Shown piece by piece: positions 61,901 to 64,000 of a stretch of 64,000 nt of DNA; within the stretch, counting starts at the first letter, position 1, and each line of letters starts with the position of its first letter. Under the pieces are notes generated by a model. The model did not search any database. It was not told the origin of the DNA and saw only the letters and a program-made list of their open reading frames with translations. Origin of the DNA: Apostichopus japonicus (Eukaryota > Echinodermata > Holothuroidea > Aspidochirotida > Stichopodidae); the NCBI RefSeq assembly GCF_037975245.1, contig NC_092563.1, forward strand, positions 28,113,960 through 28,177,959, given 5' to 3'. The translations under genes were made by a program, and so were the position numbers.

Positions 61901-63508
61901 CTAAGTTGACCATTGAATGATCGGCATTCAGTCCATCTCAGGACCGTTCGCAATCGTGTTTCCGTTTGTTGGTGATTTTGTCCAATGTTCCAACCTAAAA
62001 AGGATTACTCAAAATAAAAATACAGTTGATTACGGGGGGGGGGGGGGGGTTGATGTTATGTCGTCGATGTGACGGGCATGTAGTTTCCATTTTGGTGGAA
62101 TGAAGGGTGCTTGGATGCAAAATATACATTTTTGCAACTTTTGAAAAAATGTTGGAAATTTTGACATATACATGTAATATATTGAGAATCAATACAAAAT
62201 GACTTTTCGCAATATTGCTGTCTGCCAGTGTGGTCATTTTCGTCGCCCAGACTCCATTAATATAATGCTTCCATGAAACAGTGAAACGTACAAACAAACT
62301 GAAAACAAATAACAATTTCGCATTTTTATTTCAACGTCGTCAAAACAAAAGATCATTTAATTAAAAATTAAAGCTATATTGGGACCGACCATGGGAGAGC
62401 ATGCGGGAAAGAACAAAAAGAATGACACATTCACAGCAAAACAACTTAGATTAACGTGAAAACCTTTGCGCGCACGTAGCGTCTATATAGCTACTTACAA
62501 AAAAAAAGATTATTTCAGACGAGCCTGGGTCTTCGTTGAACAAATAAATAATAATTGCTGTTCGTGACTAGCCTCTATCCTGGTCGGACTTGATTTTCCT
62601 CAGTGAGAGTAGGTTTATAACATCTATTTATAAAATCGAACTTACGAGTTTAACTTTTACGGTTCTGGGAAGATGTTCTTCCACCAAGATTTCTTTCCTA
62701 TATGACGATTTTAAAATATTACAAGTGAAGCGAAAAAGGAGGGGATGTGATTGAGTATACAGAGACTATATGGATGGACTTCGTATTCTTGAAGCTTTTC
62801 AATTGCATCGCGATCGCGTGGGTAAATTAAATTGAGAGTTTCAAAGCCACTAAGTAATAACTTGTCTGAAACTCGGGGCCTATAAGCCTTTACCGGCCTC
62901 GAGGAAAACAGGATGTGTCGTTAGGTGATCAAACTTGAAACATAGAAAAGCTTTTAGCAGTCTTTCAACTGCAGGAATGTTAACGGTTTTAATATACTTC
63001 AAGTCGGTATTGTATCTTAAACCTTTGTGTCCTCCATGCAGGCAGCATATATACATCCACTGAGCCATCCACACAGTAAAACCACTTTACTTTTGTGTCT
63101 TCCTTTTGAAATTCCGTGTATAGGAGAAGCTAATGTAGGCACAAGACGTCCGTTTTTTAGTTAAATCAGATGGACAGAGATCTGTCCATTCGTTTTGTCT
63201 GATCGACAAGCGATTATATTTCCAAAGACACAGCACTAATATCTATACTGTCAACGGTTTGAAGCAAAATAATGATGGGATTAAATAATCTTTACATATT
63301 TTGTGGCGAGTAATCCACCCCAAATTATAAATCTCCAACGACTGATGTAGCTAGGGACATAGAACTTAATGGAATCACCAAAGAAGGATCAAGTAGTTTA
63401 ATAAAGTAGGGGTATGTTTCTGGAGTCGTTATAGCCGCCTTTCATTTAGGGGGTCTGTAGAACTTCCCCCAGCAAAAATATAAACTTTTAGACGTAATTA
63501 GCTCGAAA
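61901..63508. other. No supported gene
   Basis: AT-rich DNA with a G16 run at 62034-62049. A 106-codon minus-strand frame at 61995-62315 matches nothing I recognise. Confidence 0.5.
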
Positions 63509-64000
63509 CATAGGCGTAGGAGGCGGTGGGGCTGGGGGGGGAGGGGGCTGCAGCCCCCAAACCAATTTTTTGGGTGAATTTTCGGGCAATATGCTGAGAA
63601 TTTTTCGGGCACCTACTGAAAGAAGAAGAATTTGCAGTGTGTTTTTCAAATGTTTTTTGTGAAACTTCGGCAATATGCTGAGAATTTTTCGGTCACCTAC
63701 TGAAAGAAAAATAATTTGCAGTATGTTTTTCAATATTTTGTGTGAAAATTCGGGCAATATGCTGAGAATTTTTCCGGGCAACTACTGAAAGGAGAATAAT
63801 TTGCAATGTGTTTTTCAATTTTTTTGTGAAAATTCGGGCAATATGCTGAGAATATTTCGTGAACCTACTGAAAGAAGAATAATTTGCAATGTGTTTTTGA
63901 AATGTTTTTGTGAAAATTCAGGCAATATGCTGAGAATTTTTCGGGCACCTACTGAAAGAAGAATAATTTGCAGTGTGTTTTTGAAATGTTTGTGTGAAAA
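63509..64000. mobile_element. Second copy of the hAT-like MITE family with amplified 84-bp internal tandem repeat (cut by the window end)
   Basis: It starts with CATAGGCGTAGGAGGCGG and GGGGGCTGCAGCCCCC, the same end as the reverse complement of the right end of the 60549-60944 copy. From about 63575 an 84-bp unit (ATATGCTGAGAATTTTTCGG, GCACCTACTGAAAGAAGAA, TTTGCAGTGTGTTTTT) repeats at exact 84-bp spacing (63591, 63675, 63759, 63843, 63927) and runs off the window. Because 84 is a multiple of 3, the minus strand shows a repetitive 28-residue frame that is not evidence of coding. Confidence 0.85.

Noticed and set aside
63488-63781. Repetitive minus-strand protein frame
   Set aside because: It is created by the 84-bp tandem unit of the MITE.

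Overview
This is animal (metazoan) nuclear DNA, AT-rich and gene-poor. It has short exons separated by GT-AG introns and a dense load of SINEs, LINE remnants, MITEs, microsatellites and minisatellites. The one confidently recognised gene (an astacin protease with three ShK modules), the L1-like and CR1/L2-like LINEs, tRNA-derived SINEs and hAT-like MITEs suggest a marine invertebrate. A deuterostome such as an echinoderm or hemichordate is my guess from repeat style; the phylum is not proven.

Layout. 1-9.7 kb: an astacin gene on the minus strand, read right to left in seven recognised exons. They give the full catalytic domain and three ShK modules; propeptide and signal exons, and the true 3' end, were not found. 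Its first visible intron holds a CATA microsatellite of about 430 bp and a 244-bp near-perfect palindrome. 9.7-26.1 kb: no certain gene; a tRNA-derived SINE, a degenerate hammerhead-ribozyme-like motif, small perfect hairpins and one possible exon. 26.1-26.9 kb: a 36-bp minisatellite whose unit contains a hairpin. 27-37.9 kb: simple repeats, a second hammerhead-like copy, two adjacent foldbacks and a decayed L1-like LINE. 37.9-43.1 kb: a 5.17-kb element with CACTG...CAGTG inverted ends and subterminal repeats (CACTA/EnSpm-like). It carries no recognised transposase but does carry a three-exon gene with conserved intron phases and one premature stop. A CR1/L2-type LINE tail lies just outside its right end. 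43.4-59.3 kb: no recognised gene; tandem repeats, TA arrays and SINEs. 59.3-64 kb: nested transposons. An L1-like LINE is broken by two MITEs, each with its own target-site duplication. A second copy of one MITE family, at the window edge, has a tandemly amplified 84-bp internal unit.

The genes do not form a pathway. The main biological points are the secreted or extracellular protease with exon-shuffled ShK modules, and the gene-carrying CACTA-like element, which is the best candidate for something undescribed.
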